A stretch of DNA of 64,000 nt from Polynucleobacter paneuropaeus (GCF_003261235.1 NZ_CP030085.1:62001-126000); one strand, 5' to 3'; shown: positions 16,877 through 26,767, counted from the first letter of the stretch. Numbers and translations: made by a program. The notes: generated from the sequence alone by a model not told the origin.

Positions 16877-17974
16877 TTAGGGTTTATCTAAGACGGTAGG
16901 AGTTAAAAAGACTAGGAGCTCAGTTTTATCCTGAAGCTTTGACTTATGACGAAATAAATGGCCAAGCAAGGGGATGTCACCCAATAAAGGAATCTTGACC
17001 TCATCCTCGCGCTCGGTGGTTTGAAAGATCCCGCCAATAATGGCTGTACCGCCATTTTCAACAGTAACCTCAGAACTGAGGTTTTTGGTGTCAATCGCGT
17101 AACCCTGTTCTGTTTTCATACCCACAGTGTCTTTATTGATTCCTACCAGCATGGAAATCTTTCCATCTGGGTGAATCTTGGGCATGACCTCTAGGCGTAG
17201 GTTCGCCTTCCGAAATTGCAGTTTGCTCCCACTTTGACTACTCACTTGATAGGGCAATTCAGTACCTTGCTCAATCGTTGCTTTTACTTGATCGCCAGTC
17301 ATGATGCGAGGATTGGAGAGAATTTTCCCCTGTCCGTCTGATTCCAATGCCGATAGTTCAAGTTGCAGTAAGCGGCTAGCATCCCGAGAAATCAGGGTTG
17401 CAGCCAGCGAGGCAGGATTAAAGCCATTTAAACCTGCACCTGATAAATCGCTATTTCCGGAAAAGTTTTTTGTGACTTGCGAAGCGGTATTTTTTGCTTG
17501 ATAAGCCAATTTCATGCCGAGCTCTCGCGCAAACCTCTGGTCCGCCTCGACGATGCGGGCCTCGATCAATATCTGCCTTGGACTATTGATATGATCGCCC
17601 CCAAAAGGGAGGGCAGCATCCTCTCGACGATGCTTCTGAAATGCCTGGATTTCAGAATGAGGCCCAATCCAGTAAATATCACCGTATCTCAGAAGGCGTA
17701 AACCCCTGCTGGCAAGTATCGAATGCAGGGCAGTGTGCCAAGGGGTGTTTTTCAGGTCAATTGAAATCTGCCCTTGAATTGATTCACTCAGTAAAAAATT
17801 GGTGTTCCCAATTTTTGCCAAGGTCTGCAATAAATCCCTCAGCTCGATCTTAGGAAAATCCAAGCTAATCAAAGTTTGAGAAAAACCCTCCCGATGGTTA
17901 TCCCCCCGGACAGGGTTATTCCAAAGCGATAGAAAACTTAGGCAAATTAGCCCCGTAATAAGCGTCTTTTTCAT
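16877..17974 (-). CDS. Short secretin, PilQ/HofQ-like
   Basis: An outer-membrane secretin of 365 aa with a signal peptide (residues 1-24), one STN/N0-like domain (about 35-105, FPKIELRDLLQTLAKIGNTNF), and a complete secretin core (about 130-362) ending in the family signature VKIPLLGDIPLLGHLFR. It lacks the AMIN domains of full-length PilQ (usually about 700 aa) and is closer in size to HofQ (412 aa in E. coli), a DNA-use or competence secretin. It sits where pilQ normally lies, just upstream of aroK-aroB. The upstream gene overlaps by 4 bases. The secretin call is sure; its substrate is not known. Confidence 0.88.
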   Translation of the reverse strand: MKKTLITGLICLSFLSLWNNPVRGDNHREGFSQTLISLDFPKIELRDLLQTLAKIGNTNFLLSESIQGQISIDLKNTPWHTALHSILASRGLRLLRYGDIYWIGPHSEIQAFQKHRREDAALPFGGDHINSPRQILIEARIVEADQRFARELGMKLAYQAKNTASQVTKNFSGNSDLSGAGLNGFNPASLAATLISRDASRLLQLELSALESDGQGKILSNPRIMTGDQVKATIEQGTELPYQVSSQSGSKLQFRKANLRLEVMPKIHPDGKISMLVGINKDTVGMKTEQGYAIDTKNLSSEVTVENGGTAIIGGIFQTTEREDEVKIPLLGDIPLLGHLFRHKSKLQDKTELLVFLTPTVLDKP

Positions 17975-18663
17975 CGACTGGTTTTGGCTTTCAGGGCAAA
18001 CAATTTGCCCTCAGAGTTCATCAATAAGACCTCCTCCTTTTTAATCTCTTGCAGGCGCCAAGACCCCCACACGAGATCACCCTTGTTGATAAAAAGATTG
18101 GCTTTTCCGGTATGGAAAAGGGCTTGGTGAATACCACCAATTTCTGCGCTACCTAGGAAGTGCCAAGACTGGAGCGTTAGCTCGTCCAAGGCTGCTTTAC
18201 CTTTTGGTGCAGGGCCCACAGAGCCCTTCAATTTCTTTAATGAGTGAATACTCACTTCTAATTCATCTAATACTGAATAAAGCTCATCAATCTCATCGGC
18301 TTGATCATCCTTGAGCGTTTCTATTTCAATTGCCATATTTTGAAGATCTTTTTCAAGCTTCAAAAGGGTAAGATTTTCTTCTGGTGCCTGAGATTGGCTG
18401 AGCCATAAATGGGTGAGAAATGCCACTACGAGACAGAGCAAAAGGGTGCCCAATAAAACTAAAACCACATTGGAAGAGGCTAGGAAATTATTCCTAAAAA
18501 GGGGCTTGTTGGGCAGAACAAATTTTGAAGAGCGATTAGCTTGGGGATCCGTTTGGGGCGCATTGGTTTTGCGAATTCCTTGGGGATCGGGGATGGCTGG
18601 ATCATCTCCAAGGTCACTCAAAATATCATCAAAGGATTGGGGGGAAATATGGCGTGTAGGCAT
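17971..18663 (-). CDS. Inner-membrane protein with coiled coil, PilP/GspC-like partner of the secretin
   Basis: I do not recognise this 230-aa protein by family name. It has a polar cytoplasmic N-terminus (1-60), one membrane helix (about 64-88), an acidic coiled coil (97-145) and a compact beta-rich C-terminal domain (about 160-228; FLGSAEIGGIHQALFHTGKA, then INKGDLVWG). The last domain resembles the homology region of GspC/PilP proteins, which dock the inner-membrane platform to a secretin. Topology and the 4-base overlap with the secretin gene support that role, but it is inference. The usual pilM, pilN and pilO are absent; mrcA is divergent upstream. Confidence 0.65.
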   Translation of the reverse strand: MPTRHISPQSFDDILSDLGDDPAIPDPQGIRKTNAPQTDPQANRSSKFVLPNKPLFRNNFLASSNVVLVLLGTLLLCLVVAFLTHLWLSQSQAPEENLTLLKLEKDLQNMAIEIETLKDDQADEIDELYSVLDELEVSIHSLKKLKGSVGPAPKGKAALDELTLQSWHFLGSAEIGGIHQALFHTGKANLFINKGDLVWGSWRLQEIKKEEVLLMNSEGKLFALKAKTSR

Positions 18664-18752
18664 GCCCTATTTTTGAGCTGATAGTGATAAAAAACCATCA
18701 GTTTGATCTGAGATCATCGTCAGAAAACATGGTTAGATTAGATGGCCACGCC

Positions 18753-18758
18753 TATAAT
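18753..18758 (+). promoter_or_regulatory. Perfect -10 box just before mrcA
   Basis: TATAAT at 18753-18758 matches the sigma-70 consensus fully; the hexamer 17 bases upstream (TGGTTA) is a poor -35. Transcription would start around 18764-18766, directly before the mrcA ATG at 18767, so the transcript would be leaderless or nearly so. No SD sequence is seen before that ATG. Confidence 0.4.
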
Positions 18759-18766
18759 TTGGTCAT

Positions 18767-21103
18767 ATGGCTCTCCCCCCAAAAGACCGGCCACCGCAGA
18801 ATCAGCGGTCCAATCCACAGCCCAATCGGCGTCCGCGGGATTTTCGTGCAGACCCACCCGCATTTGCTAAATCTGGCAGCCCCTTAATTAAGGCTTTATT
18901 TGTGATGGGGATGGCCGTTGGGGTGATGTTTGTTCTATTGCTGGGCTATGCTTTTTTGGTTGCCAAGCCAAACTTACCGAAGATTTCGGCATTGGTGGAC
19001 TACAACCCCAAAACCCCTTTACGCGTCTATACCGCCGATAAAGTATTAATTGGGGAGTTTGGGGAAGAGCGTCGCAAAGTGATTCCCTTGGCTGACATGC
19101 CCTTGGTAATGAGAAATGCGGTTATCGCTACCGAAGATGACCGCTTCTACTCACATGGTGGGGTGGACTACGTCGGTGTTTTGCGGGCAGGACTAGCAAA
19201 TATGCGAGGACACCTTGCGCAGGGAGCTTCCACAATTACGATGCAAGTGGCTCGAAATTTCTTTCTGAGTAATGAAAAAACCTTCAGCAGAAAAATATAC
19301 GAAGTTTTGCTTGCCTGGGAAATCGAGTCGCAGTTAAGCAAAGATAAGATTCTGGAGATTTATATGAACCAGATCTTTTTGGGCCAAAGAGCGTTTGGTT
19401 TTTCAAGTGCTGCCCAAATCTATTTCGGCAAAGAGTTAAAGGATATCAGCACTGCAGAGGCGGCCATGTTGGCAGGCTTACCTAAAGCGCCATCGGCGTA
19501 CAACCCAGTTACTAATTTTCGTCGAGCCAAAATGCGACAAACCTATATCTTGGGTCGCATGCGAGATTTGGGTTACATCACTCCAGAGGAATATCAAAAG
19601 GCGATAGCTGAAGAGTTGCATATTCGTGGGCTTGGTAATGAATTTAGTACGCGCGCAGACTTTCCAGCTGAGATGGTCCGTCAATTACTCTATGCCCAAT
19701 ATGGCGATGTGATTTATTCACAAGGCATCGATGTTTATACAACCATCCTTAAGGCTGATCAGGATGCCGCCTACAAAGCAGTACGCCGTGGAATTTTTGA
19801 ATATGATCTGCGACATGCCTATCGTGGGCCAGAAGGATTCGTTAATTTGCCTGATGATCAGGCAAAACGCCAGAAGGTCATAGACGATGCCTTACTGGCA
19901 TATCCCCAGTTAGATGATTTGCAATCGGGAATCGTTCTAGATGCTAAGCCCAAAGAGTTGCAAGTGATTATTTCAACTGGTGATGTCATTACTTTAAAGG
20001 GTGATGCATTGAAATTAGCGAGTGCCTCATTGACTGATAGCGCCCAGCCCAAGAAAAAACTTCGCCCTGGATCCGTGGTGCGTTTATTACAAACTGACGA
20101 TGGCGTATGGAAATTAGCGCAGTTGCCTCAAGTCGAGGCGGCATTTGTTTCAATGAATGCTCAGAACGGCGCAATCTTATCTTTGGTTGGTGGATTTGAT
20201 TTCAGACGCAATCAATTTAATCATGTAACACAGGCTTGGCGTCAGCCTGGTTCTTCATTTAAACCATTCATTTACGCCGCCGCTCTGGAAAAAGGTTTCT
20301 CTCCAAGCACCATGGTTAATGATGCGCCCCTATCGATTGGTAGTCTGGAGACTGGTAGTCAGGCGTGGGAGCCTAAAAACTATGATGGTAAATATGACGG
20401 CATGATGCGTTTGCGCAATGCCCTGGCCAAGTCTAAAAATTTAGTATCAGTCAGAATTGTGCGCGCCATTGGACCTTCGTATGCCCAAGAATATGTAAAG
20501 CGTTTTGGCTTCGACCCAGAAAAGCATCCACCGTATTTAACAATTGCCTTGGGCGCGGGTTCAGTAACCCCCTTACAAATGGCAACCGCGTATAGCGTAT
20601 TTGCAAATGGCGGCTATCAAGTGGAGCCCTACTTAATTGATAGGATGATTGATACTAAAGGTAATGTCTTATTTGAAGCAAAACCGGTTCGTGCTGGTGA
20701 AGATGCAAGTCGAGTGCTTGATAAGCGTACAGCCTTTGTGATGGATAGTTTGTTACAAGAAGTAACTAAAACTGGAACAGCTGCTAGTGCACGCGCTAAG
20801 TTGGGGCGTACTGATATTGCAGGAAAAACTGGTACTACCAATGAATCGCATGATGCTTGGTTTGCGGGATACAACCCAAAGCTTGTTGCGATCGCTTGGA
20901 TTGGTTTTGATAAGCCCGAAAGTTTGGGTGATAAAGAAACCGGTGGAGGACTCGCATTACCAATGTGGATCTCGTATATGGGAGTTGCTTTAAAAGGGGT
21001 CCCTCAAGAATCTCGCGAAGTACCAGATGGTGTTACTCAGTTTGATGGAGATTGGTTCATTCCTGAGTTTGCGCCCAATGGTGGTGTACGCGAACTGCAA
21101 TAA
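18767..21103 (+). CDS. mrcA: Penicillin-binding protein 1A (bifunctional class A PBP)
   Basis: The 778-aa enzyme polymerises and cross-links peptidoglycan. A proline-rich cytoplasmic tail (1-42) precedes one membrane helix (about 43-65). The glycosyltransferase domain (GT51) shows EDDRFYSHGGVDYVG and GASTITMQVARN. The transpeptidase domain shows the catalytic serine in SSFKP, the SKN triad in LAKSKNLV and KTGT in AGKTGTTN. It is divergent from the secretin operon, as in many Proteobacteria. The start has no SD sequence. Confidence 0.96.
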   Translation: MALPPKDRPPQNQRSNPQPNRRPRDFRADPPAFAKSGSPLIKALFVMGMAVGVMFVLLLGYAFLVAKPNLPKISALVDYNPKTPLRVYTADKVLIGEFGEERRKVIPLADMPLVMRNAVIATEDDRFYSHGGVDYVGVLRAGLANMRGHLAQGASTITMQVARNFFLSNEKTFSRKIYEVLLAWEIESQLSKDKILEIYMNQIFLGQRAFGFSSAAQIYFGKELKDISTAEAAMLAGLPKAPSAYNPVTNFRRAKMRQTYILGRMRDLGYITPEEYQKAIAEELHIRGLGNEFSTRADFPAEMVRQLLYAQYGDVIYSQGIDVYTTILKADQDAAYKAVRRGIFEYDLRHAYRGPEGFVNLPDDQAKRQKVIDDALLAYPQLDDLQSGIVLDAKPKELQVIISTGDVITLKGDALKLASASLTDSAQPKKKLRPGSVVRLLQTDDGVWKLAQLPQVEAAFVSMNAQNGAILSLVGGFDFRRNQFNHVTQAWRQPGSSFKPFIYAAALEKGFSPSTMVNDAPLSIGSLETGSQAWEPKNYDGKYDGMMRLRNALAKSKNLVSVRIVRAIGPSYAQEYVKRFGFDPEKHPPYLTIALGAGSVTPLQMATAYSVFANGGYQVEPYLIDRMIDTKGNVLFEAKPVRAGEDASRVLDKRTAFVMDSLLQEVTKTGTAASARAKLGRTDIAGKTGTTNESHDAWFAGYNPKLVAIAWIGFDKPESLGDKETGGGLALPMWISYMGVALKGVPQESREVPDGVTQFDGDWFIPEFAPNGGVRELQ

Positions 21104-21114
21104 TCTTTTATTAG

Positions 21115-21819
21115 ATGGCACGACAAGCGCGCACAGTCATTCCTGGACAGGCCATGCATGTCATGGTCAGAGGCAATAATCGCCAGACCCTATTTTTTAA
21201 TGATGAAGATCGCCGCATCTATCTTGATTGGTTAAAAGAAGCAGCCAAGCAATTTACTTGCTCAGTGCACGCTTTTGTTCTGATGCCAAATCATGTGCAT
21301 TTATTAGTGACGCCAAGTAAGGCGGATTCATTAGCCAAGACCATGCAGTCTCTAGGCCGGCGCTATGCACAGTACTTTAATCAACAGCATCATCGATCTG
21401 GCACTATTTGGGAAGGGCGTTTTCGCTCATCCTTAATTGATCCAAGTTATTTCTTACGCTGTCAGCGCTATATCGAATTAAATCCGGTACGCGTTGGTTT
21501 TGAATCAAGTCCCCAAGACTCAACATGGAGCAGCTACCCATCGCACACTGGGCAAAAAGTGGAGCCCTGGTTAGTCGATCATGAATCTTTTTGGAAGCTA
21601 GGCAATACCCCTTTTGAGAGGCAAATGGCTTGGGCAGGGTTTATCAAGGATGGCGCACCCCACTGGGAAGACCGCCAAATAACCGAGGCCTTATTGCGTT
21701 CCAAGCCCTGGTTGAGCGATATATTGGCCCAAAAGTTATTTAAAGATCGTCCAGATCAGCTGGAAATTCGGCATCGGGGTCGGCCCAAAAAGGAAAATAC
21801 CGAATTTGCGGCTACTTGA
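21115..21819 (+). CDS. REP-associated tyrosine transposase (RayT, Y1 HUH family)
   Basis: A 234-aa single-domain HUH nuclease. It has the RayT N-terminal pattern (PGQAMHVMVRGNNRQTLFF), the HUH pair in LMPNHVHLLVTP, and the nucleophile region YFLRCQRYIELNPVR with candidate catalytic tyrosine(s). RayTs are domesticated relatives of the IS200/IS605 TnpA that cut palindromic REP sequences. The gene starts 11 bases after mrcA and is followed by a matching inverted repeat. No TnpB or second copy is present. Whether it is still active cannot be told from here. Confidence 0.9.
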   Translation: MARQARTVIPGQAMHVMVRGNNRQTLFFNDEDRRIYLDWLKEAAKQFTCSVHAFVLMPNHVHLLVTPSKADSLAKTMQSLGRRYAQYFNQQHHRSGTIWEGRFRSSLIDPSYFLRCQRYIELNPVRVGFESSPQDSTWSSYPSHTGQKVEPWLVDHESFWKLGNTPFERQMAWAGFIKDGAPHWEDRQITEALLRSKPWLSDILAQKLFKDRPDQLEIRHRGRPKKENTEFAAT

Positions 21820-21841
21820 GGGTATTGCTCCAAAAAGCGAC

Positions 21842-21902
21842 GACTCTGTCCCTAATTAAAATGGTTTTCATGAACACCCCTGATATTAAATGGGACAGAG
21901 TC
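21842..21902. repeat. Inverted repeat downstream of rayT (REP/BIME-like)
   Basis: GACTCTGTCCC (21842-21852) is repeated in perfect inverse as GGGACAGAGTC (21892-21902), 39 bases apart, with weaker AT-rich pairing inside. Such paired short repeats beside a RayT gene are the typical substrate arrangement. The gap up to gltB (21903-21988) also holds a small AGGGG-TATT-CCCCT hairpin at 21925-21938, without a T-run. Confidence 0.75.
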
Positions 21903-21988
21903 ATTTAATTTCTATTGCATCGTGAGGGGTATTCCCCTATATTTGATCCTCCAAAAGTAATAAGGCTAATAAGGCCCACGGAAGAATC

Positions 21989-24900
21989 ATGAAAACATCA
22001 TTTAGCACCCAAATTCGTCCAATCGCACAAGGTTTGTACGATCCCCAAAATGAACACGATGCCTGCGGCGTAGGATTTGTTGCGCACATTAAGGGTAAGA
22101 AGTCGCATGAGATCGTAGCTCAGGGTTTAAAGATATTGGAAAACCTGGATCATCGTGGAGCGGTTGGCGCAGATCCTCTGATGGGTGATGGTGCGGGAAT
22201 TTTGATTCAGATTCCTGATGCTTTGTATCGCGAAGAAATGGCGAAGCAAGGCGTCGCTTTGCCTCCACAAGGTGAATATGGTGTCGGCATGATTTTTCTG
22301 CCTAAAGAAAATGCATCGCGTCTCGCGTGCGAGCAAGAACTAGAGCGTACCGTTCGTTTGGAAGGTCAGGTTGTTCTCGGTTGGAGAGATGTACCAATTG
22401 ATGTGAAGCTGCCAATGTCACCTACCGTTCGAATGACAGAGCCTTTTATACGTCAAATCTTTATTGGGCGCGGTCGCGACATCATGACGACCGATGCTTT
22501 AGAGCGAAAGTTATACGTGATTCGGAAAACCGCAAGTCACGCCATTCAGGATTTGCATTTGAAGCATGGCAAAGAATATTTTGTTGCCTCAATGTCTGCG
22601 CGCACTATCGTTTACAAAGGCTTGCTCTTGGCAAACCAAGTAGGGGCTTATTACGAAGATTTACAGGATGAGCGAACTGTCTCAGCCTTAGCATTAGTAC
22701 ATCAACGCTTCTCAACCAATACCTTCCCCGCTTGGGAATTAGCCCATCCCTATCGCATGATTGCGCATAACGGAGAAATCAATACCGTTAAAGGCAACGT
22801 CAATTGGGTCAATGCTCGTGAGGGCGCAATTAGCTCACCAGTATTGGGTGACGATCTCAAAAAATTATGGCCACTGATCTATCCAGGTCAATCAGACACC
22901 GCTTGCTTTGATAACTGCTTAGAGTTATTGGTTATGGCGGGTTATCCCTTGGCGCAAGCCATGATGATGATGATTCCAGAAGCATGGGAACAGCACACTT
23001 TGATGGATGATAACCGTCGTGCATTCTATGAATATCACGCTTCGATGATGGAGCCCTGGGATGGTCCTGCAGCGATGGCATTTACAGATGGACGTCAAAT
23101 TGGCGCAACGCTTGACCGTAATGGATTACGTCCTGCGCGTTACTATGTGACTGATGATGATTTAGTCATCATGGCATCTGAAGCAGGGGTGCTGTCAATT
23201 CCAGAAAGCAAGATTGTTCAGAAATGGCGCTTGCAGCCTGGCAAGATGTTCATGATTGATATGGAGCAAGGACGCATTATTGATGACGTTGAGCTCAAAA
23301 ATGCAGTCTCGAAAGCTAAGCCATATAAAAGCTGGATCGATGCGGTACGTATCAAGCTCGATGAAGTAGATGCAAGCAAGGCGGATTTGATCGATGAGAA
23401 GATGACGATCCGTCCTGCAGCAAAACTATTAGATCGTCAGCAAGCATTTGCTTACACCCAAGAAGATATTAAATATCTGATGGCACCAATGGCCCAAAAC
23501 GGAGAAGAGGCAATTGGATCCATGGGTAATGACAGCCCATTGGCCGTCCTCTCTAACAAGAACAAGCCGCTCTATAACTACTTTAAGCAATTGTTTGCGC
23601 AAGTGACCAATCCTCCGATTGATCCGATTCGTGAAAACATGGTGATGTCTTTAGTTTCTTTCATTGGGCCTAAGCCTAATTTATTAGATACCAACAATAT
23701 CAATCCCCCAATGCGTTTGGAAGTCAGTCAACCCATTTTGGACTTTGATGACATCACCAAGATTCGTCATATTGGCCATTACACCAATGGTAAGTTCCGC
23801 TCATATGAGCTCGATATCTGCTATCCAGCTGTTTGGGGTAAAGCAGGTATTGAGGCTCGACTTGCCTCACTTTGTGCTGAAGCTGCAGATGCGGTTCGTT
23901 CAGGCTATAACATTTTAATTGTGAGCGATCGTCAGGTGGATGAGCAGCACGTTGCCATTCCTGCGCTATTGGCAACATCTGCAATTCATCAACATCTCGT
24001 TGAAAAAGGATTGCGTACCAGCGTAGGCTTAGTAGTCGAAACCGGAAGCGCGCGTGAGACGCATCACTTTGCACTTCTAGCCGGTTATGGTGCAGAAGCC
24101 ATTCATCCCTACCTCGCAATGGAAACACTCGCTGAGATGGCAAAAGGTCTTACGGGTGATTTATCCCCCGAGAAAGCCATCAAGAACTATGTCAAAGCCG
24201 TCGGTAAGGGCTTGCAAAAAGTGATGTCCAAGATGGGCATCTCTACTTATATGTCGTATACCGGCTCACAAATTTTTGAAGCGATTGGCTTAAACCCAGA
24301 AGTGATTAATCAATACTTCAAGGGTACGCCTTCGAATGTTGGCGGCATCGGAGTATTTGATGTTGCTGAAGAAGCTTTAAGAATGCATCAAGCTGCTTTT
24401 GGCGATGACCCTGTATTGGAAGATATGCTCGATGCGGGTGGTGAATATGCTTTCCGTGTTCGTGGTGAAAACCATATGTGGACGCCCGATACGATTGCGA
24501 AACTACAGCATTCAACCCGTATCGGCATCGAGAAGGGCTATCAGACTTATAAAGAATACGCCAATATCATCAACGATCAAAGCAAGCGTCAAATGACTTT
24601 GCGTGGTTTATTTGAGTTCAAGATTGATCCGGCTAAAGCAATTCCTTTGGATGAAGTAGAGCCAGCCAAAGAAATTGTGAAACGCTTTGCTACAGGTGCA
24701 ATGTCTTTAGGTTCAATATCGACTGAGGCACATGCAACTTTGGCAATTGCGATGAACCGGATCGGTGGTAAATCGAATACAGGCGAAGGTGGCGAAGACC
24801 CTAATCGTTACGTTAAAGAATTAAAAGGTATTCCGATTAAGCAAGGCGAAACTTTAGCAAGCATCTTAGGTAAGGATGTGGTTGAAGTGAATATTCCTTT

Positions 24901-26734
24901 GCAAGATGGTGATTCATTGCGCTCCAAAATTAAGCAAGTTGCTTCTGGACGCTTTGGAGTAACGACTGAATATTTACGCTCCGCTGATCAAATTCAGATC
25001 AAGATGGCGCAAGGCGCAAAGCCAGGTGAGGGCGGCCAACTCCCCGGTGGCAAAGTCTCTGACTATATTGGCATGTTACGTTTCTCGGTACCAGGCGTTG
25101 GTCTAATTTCTCCTCCTCCACACCATGACATTTATTCAATTGAAGATCTGGCCCAGCTCATTCATGATTTGAAGAATGTGAATCCTGCTGCAGACATTTC
25201 AGTGAAATTGGTTTCAGAAGTTGGCGTAGGTACGATTGCTGCTGGTGTTGCGAAAGCAAAAGCAGATCACGTTGTGATTGCTGGACACGATGGCGGCACG
25301 GGCGCTTCCCCACTTTCTTCTATTAAGCATGCTGGTTCCCCATGGGAACTCGGTTTGGCTGAAACCCAACAAACTTTGGTATTGAATGGTTTGCGAAGCC
25401 GCATTCGCGTTCAGGCTGATGGTCAGATGAAGACAGGTCGCGACGTTGTGATCGGCGCACTCTTGGGTGCAGACGAATTCGGCTTTGCTACAGCACCATT
25501 GGTTGTTGAAGGTTGCATCATGATGCGTAAGTGTCATTTGAATACTTGCCCAGTTGGTGTTGCAACACAAGATCCTGAATTGCGTAAAAAGTTTTCTGGC
25601 AAGCCAGAGCATGTAGTGAACTTCTTCTTCTTTATTGCTGAAGAGGCGCGCGAGATCATGGCGCAATTAGGTATTCGGAAATTTGATGAATTGATTGGTC
25701 GAGTAGATTTATTGGATACCCGTAAGGGCATTGAGAACTGGAAAGTGCATGGCTTGGATTTCAGTAAGATTTTTGCTCAGATCGATGTTGCTGCCGATGT
25801 ACCACGCTATCAAGTGCTTACACAAGAGCATGGCTTAGGTAGCGCGCTCGATAATATTTTGATTGAAAAGAGCGAGCCTGCTTTAGAGCGTGGCGAAAAA
25901 GTTTCTTTCATTGTTCCTGTAAAGAACGTTAACCGTACTGTCGGCGCCATGTTATCGGGTGATGTTGCTCAGCGTTATGGCCATGCGGGCTTACCAGATG
26001 ACACCATTCATATTCAATTAAATGGTACGGCTGGTCAGAGCTTTGCAGCATTCTTGGCTAAGGGTATTACGCTCGATTTAGTCGGCGACGGTAATGACTA
26101 TGTGGGCAAAGGATTATCTGGTGGTCGTGTCATCGTGCGCGCTCCCCATGAGTTCCGTGGCGATACTGCTCGTAATATCATTGTTGGTAATACGGTTCTC
26201 TATGGTGCTATCGGTGGTGAAGCCTTCTTTAATGGCGTTGCTGGTGAGCGTTTTGCAGTTCGTAACTCTGGAGCCACCGCAGTCGTTGAGGGCACAGGCG
26301 ATCACGGCTGCGAATACATGACTGGTGGAACAGTGGTGGTCCTTGGCAATACAGGCCGTAATTTTGCAGCGGGTATGAGCGGTGGTATCGCTTATGTGTT
26401 CGACGAAGATGGTTTATTTGAAAAACGTTGCAATACCAGCATGGCAAGCCTTGAAAAAGTTTTACCTTCCGCTGAGCAGATTGCCAAAATGCCTAAGTCT
26501 CAATGGCATGCGCCCGTCGATGTTAAGGATGGCGGTGAACGTTTAACTGATGAGCAGATTCTCAAAGGATTGATTGAGCGTCATTTCCGTTACACCGGAT
26601 CTGAGCGCGCTAAATCACTCTTAGCTGATTGGGATAAATCTCGTGCCCGCTTTGTGAAGGTGCTCCCAACCGAATACAAGCGTGCCTTGGGCGAGCTGTG
26701 GGAAAAATCCCAAAATGCTCCTGTTGCTGCTTGA
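21989..26734 (+). CDS. gltB: Glutamate synthase (NADPH) large subunit
   Basis: GltB makes two glutamates from glutamine and 2-oxoglutarate. The 1581-aa protein has a class-II amidotransferase domain whose nucleophile is Cys26 (ACGVGF; the first 25 residues would be removed), a central domain, an FMN-binding synthase domain with GHDGGTGASPLSSIKHAG, a [3Fe-4S] motif at Cys1176, Cys1182 and Cys1187, and the C-terminal GXGXG beta-helix (about 1320-1520). It pairs with gltD 33 bases downstream. Confidence 0.98.
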   Translation: MKTSFSTQIRPIAQGLYDPQNEHDACGVGFVAHIKGKKSHEIVAQGLKILENLDHRGAVGADPLMGDGAGILIQIPDALYREEMAKQGVALPPQGEYGVGMIFLPKENASRLACEQELERTVRLEGQVVLGWRDVPIDVKLPMSPTVRMTEPFIRQIFIGRGRDIMTTDALERKLYVIRKTASHAIQDLHLKHGKEYFVASMSARTIVYKGLLLANQVGAYYEDLQDERTVSALALVHQRFSTNTFPAWELAHPYRMIAHNGEINTVKGNVNWVNAREGAISSPVLGDDLKKLWPLIYPGQSDTACFDNCLELLVMAGYPLAQAMMMMIPEAWEQHTLMDDNRRAFYEYHASMMEPWDGPAAMAFTDGRQIGATLDRNGLRPARYYVTDDDLVIMASEAGVLSIPESKIVQKWRLQPGKMFMIDMEQGRIIDDVELKNAVSKAKPYKSWIDAVRIKLDEVDASKADLIDEKMTIRPAAKLLDRQQAFAYTQEDIKYLMAPMAQNGEEAIGSMGNDSPLAVLSNKNKPLYNYFKQLFAQVTNPPIDPIRENMVMSLVSFIGPKPNLLDTNNINPPMRLEVSQPILDFDDITKIRHIGHYTNGKFRSYELDICYPAVWGKAGIEARLASLCAEAADAVRSGYNILIVSDRQVDEQHVAIPALLATSAIHQHLVEKGLRTSVGLVVETGSARETHHFALLAGYGAEAIHPYLAMETLAEMAKGLTGDLSPEKAIKNYVKAVGKGLQKVMSKMGISTYMSYTGSQIFEAIGLNPEVINQYFKGTPSNVGGIGVFDVAEEALRMHQAAFGDDPVLEDMLDAGGEYAFRVRGENHMWTPDTIAKLQHSTRIGIEKGYQTYKEYANIINDQSKRQMTLRGLFEFKIDPAKAIPLDEVEPAKEIVKRFATGAMSLGSISTEAHATLAIAMNRIGGKSNTGEGGEDPNRYVKELKGIPIKQGETLASILGKDVVEVNIPLQDGDSLRSKIKQVASGRFGVTTEYLRSADQIQIKMAQGAKPGEGGQLPGGKVSDYIGMLRFSVPGVGLISPPPHHDIYSIEDLAQLIHDLKNVNPAADISVKLVSEVGVGTIAAGVAKAKADHVVIAGHDGGTGASPLSSIKHAGSPWELGLAETQQTLVLNGLRSRIRVQADGQMKTGRDVVIGALLGADEFGFATAPLVVEGCIMMRKCHLNTCPVGVATQDPELRKKFSGKPEHVVNFFFFIAEEAREIMAQLGIRKFDELIGRVDLLDTRKGIENWKVHGLDFSKIFAQIDVAADVPRYQVLTQEHGLGSALDNILIEKSEPALERGEKVSFIVPVKNVNRTVGAMLSGDVAQRYGHAGLPDDTIHIQLNGTAGQSFAAFLAKGITLDLVGDGNDYVGKGLSGGRVIVRAPHEFRGDTARNIIVGNTVLYGAIGGEAFFNGVAGERFAVRNSGATAVVEGTGDHGCEYMTGGTVVVLGNTGRNFAAGMSGGIAYVFDEDGLFEKRCNTSMASLEKVLPSAEQIAKMPKSQWHAPVDVKDGGERLTDEQILKGLIERHFRYTGSERAKSLLADWDKSRARFVKVLPTEYKRALGELWEKSQNAPVAA

Positions 26735-26767
26735 TCAATACTAAAGAAAAGATATTAAGGATTAGAT

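Noticed and set aside
21925..21938. AGGGG-TATT-CCCCT hairpin before gltB as a terminator
   Set aside because: No T-run follows and the stem is only five pairs; it may be part of the RayT-linked sequence or chance.
25214..25666. 150-aa minus-strand frame inside gltB
   Set aside because: It lies opposite the FMN and Fe-S region of gltB; low-complexity reading with no coding signs.
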